The position numbers and the translations under genes were made by a program. Below, in pieces: positions 63,974-64,000 of a DNA stretch of 64,000 bases; position 1 is the stretch's first letter; each line of letters begins with the position of its first letter. The notes under the pieces are model-generated. The model ran no database searches. It was given only the letters and a program-made list of their open reading frames with translations, and was not told the DNA's origin. Source of the stretch: an uncultured Opitutia bacterium (GTDB lineage: Bacteria; Verrucomicrobiota; Verrucomicrobiia; Opitutales; UBA953); contig CAIMFJ010000004.1 in NCBI GenBank assembly GCA_903840355.1, forward strand, positions 372,001 to 436,000, written 5' to 3'.

Positions 63974-64000
63974 ATGCGTACCCCACGTCCTTGGTGCTTA
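63974..64000 (+). CDS. Possible start of a gene cut by the right edge
   Basis: ATG 63974 opens a frame that continues to the window edge (MRTPRPWCL). The CTCTCCTTTTT leader lacks a Shine-Dalgarno sequence, as is common here. Nothing can be said about the product. Confidence 0.25.

Overview
The window is a contiguous piece of a Gram-negative chromosome of moderate GC. It is most consistent with the Verrucomicrobiota, probably class Opitutae. Three things support this: an EF-Tu with the divergent switch I seen in planctomycete/verrucomicrobial relatives, the order tRNA-Thr, tuf, tRNA-Trp, secE, nusG, rplKAJL, rpoBC that also occurs in Chlamydiae, and a Gram-negative envelope gene set (Wza-like lipoprotein, outer-membrane barrel, SurA-like chaperone) next to an McsA/McsB/ClpC system better known from Firmicutes. 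The assignment is an inference from gene content. I saw no CRISPR array, insertion sequence, prophage or pseudogene; almost everything is housekeeping and very densely packed.

Layout. 1-1400: the 3' part of an HtrA protease and a linked unknown exported protein. 1400-14450: the translation/transcription block (tRNA-Thr, tuf, tRNA-Trp, secE, nusG, rplK, rplA, rplJ, rplL, rpoB, rpoC), with an attenuator-like hairpin between rplL and rpoB and a terminator after rpoC. 14500-19720: an exopolysaccharide export operon (outer-membrane barrel, Wza-like lipoprotein, Wzc-like tyrosine kinase, M48 lipoprotein). 19750-24660: sppA, an unknown cytoplasmic protein with a membrane partner, and a LysR regulator. 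24800-29920: yggS-recN, an SDR oxidoreductase, hpf, mpl. 29920-32560: nrnA-truB-ribF, translationally coupled. 32700-36420: clpC followed by three small envelope genes. 36420-40780: TSUP transporter, a DEDDy exonuclease, tRNA-Ala, an unknown secreted protein, and an orphan ketoacyl synthase/ACP pair. 40850-46500: mcsA-mcsB facing the nusA-infB-rbfA operon. 46670-54170: ettA facing mfd, a SurA-like protein and malQ. 54300-58770: an SGNH hydrolase, an unknown small protein, fabV-parA and an aminotransferase. 58830-60910: rpmB, dgkA, rpoZ, smpB, trmL. 60904-61260: a structured gene-free stretch. 61260-63830: sufT-hemW-EamA transporter.

How the genes work together. Most of the window serves gene expression: RNA polymerase core and omega, NusA/NusG, Mfd, EF-Tu, IF-2, five ribosomal proteins, RbfA, TruB, Hpf, EttA, SmpB and TrmL. 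Protein quality control is the second theme (HtrA, SppA, M48, ClpC with McsA/McsB, SurA-like). Gene overlap is extreme: ATGA couplings are common, and three convergent pairs share their stop codons in a TTAA tetranucleotide.

The observations most worth following are the apparent loss of all four second-site zinc cysteines in RpoC, the structured RNA-like region after trmL, the terminator hairpin in the nusA leader, the arginine-kinase system without CtsR, the Gly/Tyr-rich cytoplasmic head of the Wzc kinase, and the scarcity of Shine-Dalgarno sequences.
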